Source: Auanema rhodensis
Taxonomy: Eukaryota > Nematoda > Chromadorea > Rhabditida > Rhabditidae
DNA: 64,000 bases
Reading direction: 5' to 3'
NCBI GenBank assembly: GCA_964057225.1
Contig: OZ059897.1
Span: forward strand, 5,270,001 to 5,334,000
Shown here: one piece after another, positions 54,801 through 64,000 of the stretch
Position numbering within the stretch: the first letter of the stretch is position 1
Layout of the letters: every line of letters begins with the position of its first letter
Notes under the pieces: generated by a model
The model's input: only the letters and a program-made list of their open reading frames with translations
The model's database searches: none
Told to the model about the DNA's origin: nothing
Program-made: the position numbers and the translations under genes

Positions 54801-55293
54801 ATATGTAATCAAATAAAAGATATAGAGTGAAAAGAATTGTAACATGAAAAAAAAAAAGGTTAAAAGCTCGTACCTTTATTTGACAAACATCGTTGAAGGA
54901 TGAACCGCCTCCTAATTGTTCTCCACTAGTTGATGGCATCTCGGGATTCCATTCTCTGGAAAAAATAAATTTCATGCTTTTTCATTATATGATAGCTTAC
55001 TCATTATCGCTGTCATCCAAGGTGATAACTTCAATAACCCTTGATGACGAGGGACCACTATTGGAAGTGGTTATTGCGGGGTCACACAGCTCAACACCAC
55101 CACTCTCGGTAAGTTTTATGCGCTTACTAAAAAAAAAACAAAGATGTATATTTTAAAAATATTGTTAAATTACCTGAGTTGATAAATTTCCTCATAATCG
55201 AACCCCAACTCTTCACATACACGCTTATAACTGAAAATAAATATTTTAATTAAAAAAAAAAGATAGGAAAAAACACAACCTGTTAGCAGCCAT
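51841..55293 (-). pseudogene. POLB: DNA polymerase B, 5' part of the outer gene
   Basis: Begins at the ATG at 55293-55291 (MAAN...), followed by short exons and the large exon containing the zinc-type Cys/His region (52741-53757), then the exonuclease exon with FYDFET and HNGSRFD. It stops at 51841 (after ...WYEER) where the inner element is inserted; the first six bases repeat the target duplication. The same splice layout as the inner gene is visible. Separated from its 3' part by 16.7 kb. Confidence 0.92.
53990..54830. repeat. Degenerate tandem repeat in outer polB intron 4
   Basis: Complement of the inner intron repeat. The phrase cagtttttgagcatc recurs at about 53992, 54140, 54309, 54460 (mutated) and 54630: five units against four in the inner copy. 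Confidence 0.68.
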
Positions 55294-55527
55294 TGTATCT
55301 TGTTAGAATAAAATTATGCAAACTCTGAGAGGTAGTTATCCATATTTCATTTTACACATTTATATTACACTTCATTGCAAGAACAGTCAGTTGTTTTATT
55401 GTCACGTAACAATGTTGCCAACACTCAACATTGTATCATATTACAGCTGTCAACAGTGGCAGTTGCCAATCCGCTGTTAATAAATACGCATGTATTGTTG
55501 TGGTCAGCGCAACTGTTTCAACAATCT

Positions 55528-56343
55528 TATCGAATTAATCATCGATATGTGTTCTTTGAGTTAGGGTATTAGAATATTAGTAATATACACACTAAAACTT
55601 TTTCTATATACTCTTCTTTCCAAGTAATTTGAGAATATTAGAAATCTTGATGCATATGCTATACAGCTATTTGTTATACTTTAATGAACAAGTGCTTTGC
55701 CATTTGGTTCATTGTAGGTCAACGTATCTGTTTCACCAATCTTATCGAATTGATATTCGATATGTGTTCCATTAACATTTTTGATACTAAAAACTATATA
55801 CCCATGACCCCTTGGCATAGTAAGTATTCTTTAGCGTTATGGGTACTTGTGCTGTACAGCTATTTATCATATTTTTATGAACAAAACTTTTGCCATGTGG
55901 TACATGTGTGGGGCAGCGCACCTGTTTTAACGATCTTATCGAATTAATCTTCGATATGTGTTCCATTGGAAACAACACAATTGTTTGTGAATCCTATCGA
56001 ATTAACCTTCGATATGTGTTTTATTGAGTTAGTATATTAGAATATACTAATATAAAATTTAAAAAAAAAAGGTTCTTTAAACTATTCTTTCATGTAATTT
56101 GAAAATATTAGACAACTTGGTACATGTGGTGTACAGCTATTTATCATATTTTTATGAACAAAACGTTTGCCATGTGGTTCTTGTGTGGGTCAGTGCACCT
56201 GTTTTAACGATCTTATCGAATTAACCTTCGATATGTGTTCCATTAACTTTTGTATTTCATATCGTTCTTATCGAATTAACTTTCGATATGTGTTCCATTA
56301 ACTTTTGTATTTCATATCGTTCTTATCGAATTAACCTTCGATA
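55528..56343. repeat. Seven palindromic iterons, outer polymerase end
   Basis: TATCGAA-N6-TTCGATA or close variants at 55528, 55743, 55937, 55995, 56214, 56269 and 56324. The last three are spaced exactly 55 bp. One arm is mutated at 55528. 55294-55527 holds nothing else recognised. Confidence 0.78.
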
Positions 56344-56960
56344 TGAGTTCCATTGATTAACCCATAAGAGGTACGGTGAACATATTGATTACCTTTTAAA
56401 TTTATTTAAATAAATAAAAAAACAATATATATGAGAAATAATTTATTCAGAAAAGTTTTAAAGATACAATTAAAAAATATATAAATATTAAATACATTTA
56501 AAAAGAAATATTATTAAAAACACATTTAAAAAGAAACAATTAAATAATAATATTTACAAATACAATTTGAAATATATATAAATATTAAAAATACATTTAA
56601 AAAGAAACAATTAAATAATAATATTTACAAATACAATTTGAAATATATATAAATATTAAAAACACATTTAAAAAGAAACAATTAAATAATAATATTTACA
56701 AATACAATTTGAAATATATATAAATATTAAAAATACATTTAAAAAGAAATAATTTTAAAAATATTTAGAAAATATATAAATTTTTAAAATATCATGCATT
56801 TTGATCCATGCGCAGGCTCGAGAGCCTGCCTCTTGATGAAAAGTATATTTTTGACAGCTGACGCCCCCAAAAGTATGATTTTGACAGCTGACGCCCTCAA
56901 AAGTATGTTTTTAGCAACTGTTTGGGGGCGTGGTTAGTAAATTCGGCATGGCTCTCTACT
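56119..56960 (-). repeat. Outer Polinton right terminal inverted repeat (polymerase side)
   Basis: Complement of 20264-20970. Hairpin at 56812-56829, three consecutive 71-bp units (about 56527-56740), and one fewer 30-bp GGCGTCAGCTG unit than the other ends. Followed by the target duplication ATGGTT at 56961-56966. Confidence 0.88.
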
Positions 56961-56970
56961 ATGGTTACCA
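56961..56970. repeat. Target duplication and remnant of satellite
   Basis: ATGGTTACCA: the first six bases duplicate 20258-20263 and the next four continue the satellite monomer (ATGGTTACCATGC). The next Polinton end joins here, sharing ACCA, so the satellite is lost after 10 bp. Confidence 0.85.
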
Positions 56971-57395
56971 CGCCCCCAAACAGTTGCTAAAAACATATTT
57001 TTGAGGGCGTCAGCTGCTAAAATCATACTTTTGGGGGCGTCAGCTGTCAAAATCATATTTTCGGCGTCAGCTATCAAAAATATACTTTTCCTCCCGAGGC
57101 AGGCTCTCGAGCCTGCGCATGGATCAAAATGCATGATTTTTTTTTTTTTTAAATCTTTTTTTAAATTATTTTTTTTAAATGAATTTTTATTATTTATATA
57201 TTTGTTAATTGTACTTTTTAAATATTATTAAAATTATTTCTTTTTTAATTGTATCTTTTAAATATTATTAAAATTATTTCTTTTTAAATGTATTTTTTTT
57301 ATTTATTTAAATATTTTTAAAAGGTAATCAATGTGTTCACCGTACCTCTTATGGGTTATTCAATGGAACTCATATCGAAGGTTAATTCGATAAGA
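56967..57395 (+). mobile_element. Truncated Polinton terminal repeat (third element end)
   Basis: Matches the left terminal repeat but lacks its first 26-30 bp (the AGTAGAGAGCC tip). Contains the GGCGTCAGCTG units, hairpin (57099-57116), AT-rich tract and one iteron (near 57370). It lies back to back with the outer right end. The following 57396-57449 (ttttttcgttgaaaaacattg...) matches nothing else I see in the window. Confidence 0.8.
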
Positions 57396-57449
57396 AGTAG
57401 AAGTTAATTTTTTCGTTGAAAAACATTGTCCATCGTCTTCGTCTTGAAA

Positions 57450-58023
57450 AAAACGTATATGTGAAAATACTGAAAAGTTTTTCAACGTCCCCATTGATAG
57501 AATATTCTGGTTCAGTCAATGTGGTACATCGTCAGGTGTTCCATTAAATGATGAGCGTTTAATAGTTATTCAAGGACCACCTGATCCGGATATAATAAAA
57601 GAGCAAAAGGGAGTAAACACCATACTAGTGCTGGATGATTTGATGAATTTTTTCTCATCGAATAAAGCGGCTAAAGAATTACTCAACAACATTTTTACAG
57701 TGTGGGCACATCACTGGAATTTGGCAGTGTTTAATCTTGTGCAAGCTGCATTTCAGCTAGACAGGACCAGTCGAATTAATAGTACATATATAATACTGAT
57801 GAAAAGTCATTCGGATATATTACAAATACGTAATTGTCTGCAACAATTATTTGGCCCCCGCTTTAAAAATGCTCTAGAAGCATATGATGATGCAATGTCT
57901 ACACCCTATAGTCATTTACTGATTGACAACCATCCTTTAACAAATGAGAAACAGCGTATACTATCAGATATAACAGCGGAGCACCCTATTGTTTATGTAG
58001 CCAGAAATATATTCAGTGTTTAA
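57450..58023 (+). pseudogene. ATP: Packaging ATPase, 5'-truncated
   Basis: Begins just after the Walker A region (first matching residues KRICENTEKF), so the P-loop is missing. Walker B (ILVLDDL) and the rest are intact to the stop. No suitable start nearby; non-functional. Confidence 0.9.
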
Positions 58024-58035
58024 TGTGCATGTTCA

Positions 58036-58344
58036 ATGAGTGGTCGTATTTTGTCAAATTACAACTTTTTATCTTCTTGTGCCAAAACCCCTTGTTCTGT
58101 TTCCTCATTTTCTTTTTCACAAATTGAAATTATTGTTGAAATTGTATTTAATATTGTGAAAAATAATAATTTTCTCTTAACTAACAAGGAATATAAAACC
58201 CTTTTGCCCATATCCTCATTATTACGTCAAATAGCTTTGATACGCACACCCGAAAAGGCTAAAACTTTATTGGCAACGATTTCACACAAACAATTGAAAA
58301 CAATAGTTTCATGCGGAATTGCTTATTTTGGTTTTAAAAGATGA
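58036..58344 (+). CDS. Unassigned Polinton protein, 102 aa (duplicate)
   Basis: Duplicate of 47071-47379, open. Its upstream ATPase is truncated, so a promoter is doubtful. Confidence 0.58.
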   Translation: MSGRILSNYNFLSSCAKTPCSVSSFSFSQIEIIVEIVFNIVKNNNFLLTNKEYKTLLPISSLLRQIALIRTPEKAKTLLATISHKQLKTIVSCGIAYFGFKR

Positions 58345-59078
58345 AACTCAATCATAAATATTGTCTAATCCCTGTTGATGATGAAACGCTGAATATAGAC
58401 AAGTTTGATGCTGAATTGAAGCTCTTACGAGAGAATAAATCTATACCCGATTATAAAAAGGCTGAACTATACGAAGACTTGATTACCCGTCTCAAAAACT
58501 ATAGAGAAAGCATAGATGCGCCTATATCAGTACAAGTGGAAAATGCTGATCCACCATTATTGCCAGAATACAAGCTGCCACGAAAGTATAACGATCTGTG
58601 GGAAAGATTTCCAGAGGTGCGTACAAACAAAAATAACCAACTTGTGATTAATAATGAGCCCGTACCAAACACAAATATTACAAAAATTTTGGATTTTGTA
58701 CTGGATAAAACAAAGACGGAACCCAATGGATTCTCAGTATTAGCCAAATTCTTAGCCAGTAATGGGGTCTCTAGCCCTAACAAGAAGGCAAAAAATGTAG
58801 AGCCTGCCGTCAGTAACAAGGATTCAGTTGATCCCGTGCCTACATCCACATCGGCTGTCACAGACTTGGATGCTACTATTAATATATTACCTAGAACACC
58901 ACGTCATCGTAAGGCTGTTATTCGATATTCACCCTCTCCGCGTCGTACATTCAAATCCAAAGCTATAAATAAAAAGGCAAAACCCGCTGACACTGGTGAA
59001 TCATATTACACACCTCAGGCGGGAGAAACACAGAATGGCAAAGGCCGTAAACGATTCTACATTAGATTATGGAAGTAA
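58341..59078 (+). CDS. Unassigned Polinton protein, 245 aa (duplicate)
   Basis: Duplicate of 47376-48113, open, with the same overlaps to both neighbours. Confidence 0.66.
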   Translation: MKLNHKYCLIPVDDETLNIDKFDAELKLLRENKSIPDYKKAELYEDLITRLKNYRESIDAPISVQVENADPPLLPEYKLPRKYNDLWERFPEVRTNKNNQLVINNEPVPNTNITKILDFVLDKTKTEPNGFSVLAKFLASNGVSSPNKKAKNVEPAVSNKDSVDPVPTSTSAVTDLDATINILPRTPRHRKAVIRYSPSPRRTFKSKAINKKAKPADTGESYYTPQAGETQNGKGRKRFYIRLWK

Positions 59079-60102
59079 TGTTTTGGAGAACATTTATTAT
59101 AATATTAAGCATCCAGCTTCTTATACGTCTGCCAAAAATCTATTATTGGAAGCGCGAAAGCATGGCATCGCAAAAGCACAAGTTGAAAGTTTTTTGCAAG
59201 ACTCTGAAACTTTTACACGTCATAAACCAACCAGACTGCATATGCAGACTAAAAAGACTAGAGGCTGTGGTCGATTCCTAACAATGCAAGCAGATTTGGT
59301 TGATATGCAAAAATATAAAAAATCAAATGACGGCTATGCTTACATGTTGACCATGATTGATGTTTATACACGCATGTTATATGTTAGGCCTTTGAAAACT
59401 AAAGGTGGTTTAGAGGTTGCTACTGCATTTGAAAATGTATTCAAGGATTTTATACCAATCCAACTAATAACGGATAACGGTGCAGAGTTTTATAATAGTC
59501 ATTGTGAAAAACTATTCAAAAAATTTGCCATACTGCATGGATCAACAAGTTCACCACAAAAGGCGGCAATGGTGGAGCGAGCAAATAGAACTTTAAAAAC
59601 GCGCATGATGAAATATCTCTATTACAAGAATAATCATCGATGGATAGATATACTAGATGACTTGGTCGAAGGAATAAACAAATCTTATAATCGGTCGATT
59701 AAAATGCGCCCCGTAGATGTTACAGCAAATATATTCGTTGAAGAATATGCACCAGCTGTTCGCAACCGATTCAAAATTGGTGATAATGTTCGCATAAGCA
59801 AGAACAGGCGTACTTTTGAAAAAAGTTACGAGTCTGGATATACAATGGAACTATTCACAATTGATGAGATTGTAGCCGGGAACCCAACCGTGTATAAACT
59901 TGTAGATTATAATGGTGAACGTATAAAGGGAATATTCTATGAGCCTGAACTTGTGTTGGCTACTAATAAAAGCAACCAGTACTATATTGAGAAAGTTTTG
60001 AAAGAGCGTACACGAAATGGTAAACGCCAAGTATTTGTAAAATGGAGTGGCTATCCCGACAACTTTAATGAATGGATAGATGCAGAAAATTTAAATGTAT
60101 AA
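59035..60102 (+). CDS. INT: Polinton integrase with chromodomain (duplicate)
   Basis: Duplicate of 48070-49137, open over all 355 codons, DDE residues and chromodomain intact. It has lost its upstream promoter context. Confidence 0.9.
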   Translation: MAKAVNDSTLDYGSNVLENIYYNIKHPASYTSAKNLLLEARKHGIAKAQVESFLQDSETFTRHKPTRLHMQTKKTRGCGRFLTMQADLVDMQKYKKSNDGYAYMLTMIDVYTRMLYVRPLKTKGGLEVATAFENVFKDFIPIQLITDNGAEFYNSHCEKLFKKFAILHGSTSSPQKAAMVERANRTLKTRMMKYLYYKNNHRWIDILDDLVEGINKSYNRSIKMRPVDVTANIFVEEYAPAVRNRFKIGDNVRISKNRRTFEKSYESGYTMELFTIDEIVAGNPTVYKLVDYNGERIKGIFYEPELVLATNKSNQYYIEKVLKERTRNGKRQVFVKWSGYPDNFNEWIDAENLNV

Positions 60103-60161
60103 TTTTTCACTGTTGTTGTAAACAATTGTATTAATAATAAATGATTTATTTGATCAATCGT

Positions 60162-60309
60162 TCATATTGTAACAATAAAAAACCAGCAAAACATAAAAGC
60201 CAAGACAATGATATAACCTATAATTATAAACTGATTAATATTTAAATTTTCAATGCTTACCAGTTGGTTTGAGAGTCGGCTGTTGATGGATAATTTCAAA
60301 CTTCAAGAG
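60162..60309 (-). CDS. 3' exons of small membrane protein (duplicate)
   Basis: Duplicate of 49197-49344 with the same splice signals and hydrophobic end. Confidence 0.4.
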
Positions 60310-60400
60310 CTGGAAAAAAAAAATGTTACGGCTAAGAAAATTTAAATATAACATAACAAAATCAACCAACTATCCATTAAACAGTTTGTGCTTGTTGTAG

Positions 60401-60994
60401 TCAAAACGATGGATCAAAACGGATAAGCATATTCAAGTTGAGCGCCTGTTGACTTAATTTAAAGTAGAACACATTCTGCTTATAACCAAAAGACTTGACA
60501 GTTGACTCATCAGTATAAATGGCAATGTAACCCATATTATTCAACAATTGTTTTGATGACATGCTAGAATAGGAACGCATCTGTAAAAGAAAAAATAATA
60601 ATTAGAATTAATAATTTTATAATCTCACATTGATTGTTGAATTTTCAGGTTTATAATGACGGAAAACTTTTAAAAGCCCTAAGGCATCATTCCTCGCTCT
60701 ACACTTGACACAGAGGCTGAAACAGTGGTACTCGTCTACGACTTGCAATGTATCCCTACAAGTTTTGCAGAGACATATTGGTCTCATAACTACAGGCTGT
60801 TGTGGAGAGCTATCCTTTGAGATTTGTACCTGCTTTTTTGGTGTGTCTAAACAAAAAATAATTAATAACAAAAATAAAACCTTACCAAAGAATGTGGCAG
60901 CAAAGTTGGGTCCTGGTGTGGGTGGTCTTGGAACATCCGGTTCCGGTGTCGAAGGTACAATATTCTCTACATCAACAAGAGCGGAACGCTTCAT
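60401..60994 (-). CDS. Spliced cysteine-rich protein (duplicate)
   Basis: Duplicate of 49436-50029 with exons 60994-60886, 60846-60629 and 60580-60401; promoter and leader repeats are also present, so it could be expressed. Confidence 0.6.
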
Positions 60995-61096
60995 GTTTGT
61001 AGCCCAATTGGAGGCTTTTCCTAAACAACAACGAACTTTTACGTCTAGGGTCCAAGTAGAGTAGAGGAAAGTCCTAGCAGCAGTCTGTTGACGTTG

Positions 61097-61257
61097 GATC
61101 AGATCGTCGGCTTGTTGGCAGAGGTGGATCGGCGAGAAGACTTGGTGGCGGAGCTGGATCGGAGAGTAGACTTGTTGACAGAGCTGGATCGTAGAGTCGA
61201 CTTGTTGGCGGAGCTGAAATGCAAATTTCGGTCTAAAAAATTTTGCCACCTTTTATA
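61097..61257 (-). promoter_or_regulatory. Leader repeats and TATA box (duplicate)
   Basis: The four 30-bp leader repeats (61097-61216) and TATAAAAGG (61249-61257) of the duplicated cysteine-rich gene. The paired 17-mers are at 61383-61437. Confidence 0.55.
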
Positions 61258-61671
61258 CAAACTTTGTTGTAAAGCTCTACCCACTCCGCCTCTTTCACAA
61301 AACAGTTGACTGCTGTATGCGGCTTTTCTATTTGTTATATATTACAACAAATATATGCATTTATACATTAATTAGCAGTTTGTTGCGCAAACAGCTGCCA
61401 AATGCGCTAAAATACACCGATTGCGCCAACAGTTGCCGGATTAACAACCTGTAAACTATCCGCTTATTAATTACTTGTTACATCATTCGATTTCGTAAAT
61501 ACAAATATTTAACAATAATTCAACTCATTTGTGACAAGTCCCTATACAATAACAACTGTCATCCAAAATTGTGGAAGATTACAATAGGATCGTTTAATAT
61601 TGTATTCATATTCTTATTATAACAGCTGTGGTACACTTTTACTTTTATAGTTTAGGAAACACTAATTCAAA

Positions 61672-61764
61672 ATGTTGGATCCTACTGAGGAAACGCAGGA
61701 TTGTTGCGAAAAACAGACTTGTACACATCCGATTACAAGTACAACATTTCCAGACACTTTGTAA
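61672..61764 (+). CDS. Possible 30-aa peptide (duplicate)
   Basis: Duplicate of 50707-50799, identical. Confidence 0.28.
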   Translation: MLDPTEETQDCCEKQTCTHPITSTTFPDTL

Positions 61765-62017
61765 AAAAGAAACTCTTACAAAATGTTAACACATGTTCTA
61801 ATTTTAAATGAAAATTTATTGTTCAATAAATATATTACGAAACATTTATTCTATTCTTGAACATAGTTATGAAATACATTAGCTATCAGAACATTTATAA
61901 ACTATTAGGGCTACAACAACAATTACTTTAAAGTAACATTTTTGATGTTAAAAAGTTTGAAAATATTCGTATATACTCATGACCCCTTGGCATAGTAAGT
62001 ATTCTTTAGCGTTATGG

Positions 62018-62805
62018 GTACATGTGGTGTACAGCTATTTATCATATTTTTATGAACACAACTTTTGCCATGTGGTACATGTGTAGTGCACCTGTTTTAA
62101 CGATCTTATCGAATTAACCTTCGATATGTGTTTCATTAAATTTAGTTTAAATATTTATTACTTCTTATCGAATTAACCTTCGATATGAGTTCCATTGATT
62201 AACCCATAAGAGGTACGGTGAACATATTGATTACCTTTTAAATTTATTTAAATAATTAAAAACAATATATATGAGAAATAATTTATTCAGTTTTAAAGAT
62301 ACAATTAAAAAATATATAAATATTAAAATACATTTAAAAAGAAATATTATTAAAAATATATTTAAAAAGAAACAATTAAATAATAATATTTACAAATACA
62401 ATTTAAAATATATATAAATATTAAAAATACATTTAAAAAGAAACAATTAAATAATAATATTTCCAAATACAATTTAAAATATATATAAATATTAAAAATA
62501 CATTTAAAAAGAAATAAGTTTAAAAATATTTACAAATACAATTAACAAATATATAAATAATAAAAATTCATTTAAAATAATACATTAAAAAATAATTTTT
62601 AAAAAAAAATCATGCATTTTGATTCATGCGCAGGCTCGAGAGCCTGCCTCGGGAGGAAAAGTATATTTTTGACAGCTGACGCCGAAAATATGATTTTGAC
62701 AGCTGACGCCCCCAAAAGTATGATTTTGACAGCTGACGCCCTCAAAAGTATGTTTTTAGCAACTGTTTGGGGGCGTGGTTAGTAAATTCGGCATGGCTCT
62801 CTACT
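62018..62805 (-). repeat. Inner Polinton right terminal repeat (duplicate)
   Basis: Duplicate of 51053-51840, with hairpin at 62630-62647. It ends at 62805 against TACGCT and outer polB sequence, so it preserves the nested junction. Confidence 0.88.
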
Positions 62806-64000
62806 TACGCTCCTCATACCAAATATTGAATGAAGCTAGGTCTTCTGCTTTCATTCTAGCAGTACAATAGTAATGCTTTGGTGGCAAGGATGGTAGCACT
62901 TTGCCATAATTTATTGGGTGGTTAAAGAGGTATGGGAATTGTCCTTTACTCATATCAGGTACACCAAATGCCTTGGGTAACGCTGATAAGGGTAAAGGCA
63001 CTAGTAAATAACTATCTTTAAAACATAAATGGTTAATGTTTTGACCTCTTAATGGCTTGACAACCATGCTAATAATCTTGGTCCCATTTAAAATGGGGTC
63101 AGGATATATTCCACGGTTTATCAGCCTAGACACCAAGAAATGTATGTCAAAGCGCGACCCGTTGTGCGCAATCAAAATTGCATTATCATTCTCAGAAAAG
63201 TTGAGTAACCAATCAAGGAAACGATCTGTTACAGACCATTCACTATCACCTTGTTGGTACCCAAAATGGCCCTCCTTGGTTGTGCATTTCTCACAGGAAT
63301 TGGCATCTATACAACTTTCACAAAATTTGTTATACACAACCATATTGGGCCATTGTTCATCTGCATATTCATGAACATTTGTGCCGTTTTTTAACACAAC
63401 TGTTTCAAAGTCATAAAATATAATCTTAAACAAGTAAGCATTACACTTGTAAAGATGTTAAATACAAACCTTGAACTTTTCTTGCTTCTTTTTTAGCTGA
63501 GCCTTCTTCTTGTCGTTAGGTGGAACCCAACAACAAGAGTGCTCTTCAGGCTTTGTCTGACCGCACTTTTTGCAGAATTTTTCATTGCAATTGTGCGGTC
63601 TATCAGCACGGACCATGTGATAGTGATCACACGCCACACATGTCTGAATTTAAGCTTGTTATGTACAACTTTAAATTTTCACAAAATACCTTGAATTTTT
63701 GGCAGGCTTTTCGCAAATGCCTATCGAAGCATTGTTGAGTTTTAAACAAAACTCTACAACTATCACACCTCACGCTACTCTCAACCACATTCCCCATCGC
63801 ATTACAATTATAGGTGTGGCATTTTTTACATTTGGCTTTACATCTATGCAACACTGTATTGTAAGATAACTTACAGTGTTGACATATAATACCATCAAAA
63901 ATTTTCGAACGACTACCAGCTGTAATACAATCATAGTGATTATTTCGGTAACCTAGTGTTACCAATTTGCTAGCCGCTTCATTAAATATTTTCTGGATAG
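62806..64000 (-). pseudogene. POLB: DNA polymerase B fragment (duplicate of outer 5' part)
   Basis: Duplicate of 51841-53035: exonuclease exon (FYDFET, HNGSRFD), the Cys-rich exon and part of the large exon, continuing past the window end. Cut at the nested-insertion point like the outer gene. Confidence 0.9.

Larger units (their letters stand above)
20264..56960. mobile_element. Outer Polinton (Maverick), degenerate and carrying a nested Polinton
   Basis: The termini are AGTAGAGAGCC at 20264 and its complement ending at 56960, flanked by a perfect 6-bp duplication ATGGTT (20258-20263, 56961-56966). Polintons are known to begin with AG and make 6-bp duplications. Integrase-side genes lie left and the polymerase right. 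Removing the inner element (16,688 bp) and its duplicated 6 bp leaves about 20,003 bp; a 3,131-bp internal tandem duplication explains most of the excess over the inner copy. It is inactivated by the insertion in polB and a nonsense codon in the major capsid gene. Element genes: cysteine-rich spliced gene, INT, 245-aa and 102-aa genes, ATPase, minor capsid, C2H2, 56-aa gene, protease, basic virion protein, major capsid, polB. Confidence 0.93.
57450..64000. repeat. Segmental duplication of 46485-53035 (offset 10,965)
   Basis: Every gene boundary recurs at +10,965, including the inner right terminal repeat and its junction with the outer polB at 62805/62806. No differences were noticed by eye. 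The left breakpoint lies inside the ATPase gene at a short A-run; the right end is beyond the window. Confidence 0.93.

Noticed and set aside
57450-64000. A separate third, independently inserted Polinton
   Set aside because: It repeats the inner/outer junction at a constant offset, so it is a copy of the nested locus rather than a new insertion; only 56967-57395 could come from another element.

Overview
The window reads as AT-rich eukaryotic heterochromatin, most likely from an insect and plausibly a drosophilid. The organism call is inference, from the short GT-AG introns, the Polinton/Maverick content and the satellite. Nothing here is bacterial.

Layout. (1) 1-20263 is a head-to-tail satellite with a 176-bp monomer, about 110 copies with visible higher-order structure. 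It is interrupted at 17434-18293 by a solo LTR with a 5-bp target duplication. (2) 20264-56960 is one Polinton (Maverick) inserted in the satellite, flanked by a perfect 6-bp target duplication ATGGTT. (3) Inside the DNA polymerase B gene of that outer element lies a second, full-length Polinton, 35153-51840 (16,688 bp), in opposite orientation and flanked by its own 6-bp duplication TACGCT. The outer element without the inner one is about 20.0 kb, 3,131 bp of which is an internal tandem duplication. (4) After only about 10 bp of satellite, 56967-64000 starts with a 5'-clipped Polinton end. It then jumps (57450) into a copy of 46485-53035 at a constant offset of 10,965 bp, including the inner/outer nested junction. 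This copy therefore arose after the nesting, or it is an assembly duplication.

Gene content. Both Polintons carry the same virus-like set: protein-primed family B polymerase (1,384 aa, 13 exons in the inner copy), retroviral-type integrase with C-terminal chromodomain, FtsK/HerA-type packaging ATPase, adenovirus-type cysteine protease, double jelly-roll major capsid protein, candidate single jelly-roll minor capsid protein, and a small basic virion-type protein encoded directly before the capsid gene. There are also several unassigned genes: a C2H2 zinc-finger protein, proteins of 245, 102 and 56 aa, a spliced cysteine-rich protein next to the integrase end, and a possible 30-aa peptide. The capsid, protease, ATPase and integrase genes are intronless and packed as tightly as in a virus (TGATG overlap, TAA|ATG abutment, divergent starts 50-80 bp apart). 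The polymerase and the cysteine-rich gene are multi-exon. ATPase and capsid genes would serve virion assembly, the protease maturation, polymerase B self-synthesis from the terminal repeats, and the integrase insertion with 6-bp target duplications.

State of the copies. In the inner element all genes listed are open and it looks potentially complete, except that the protease has Cys where the catalytic acid is expected, a trait shared with the outer copy. The outer element is dead: polymerase split by the inner insertion, major capsid gene with a nonsense codon, and a duplication that made an in-frame fusion ORF. Terminal regions hold long imperfect inverted repeats with 30-bp internal repeats, an 18-bp hairpin, a 71-bp VNTR and a palindromic iteron (TATCGAA-N6-TTCGATA) that is much more numerous at the polymerase end than at the integrase end.
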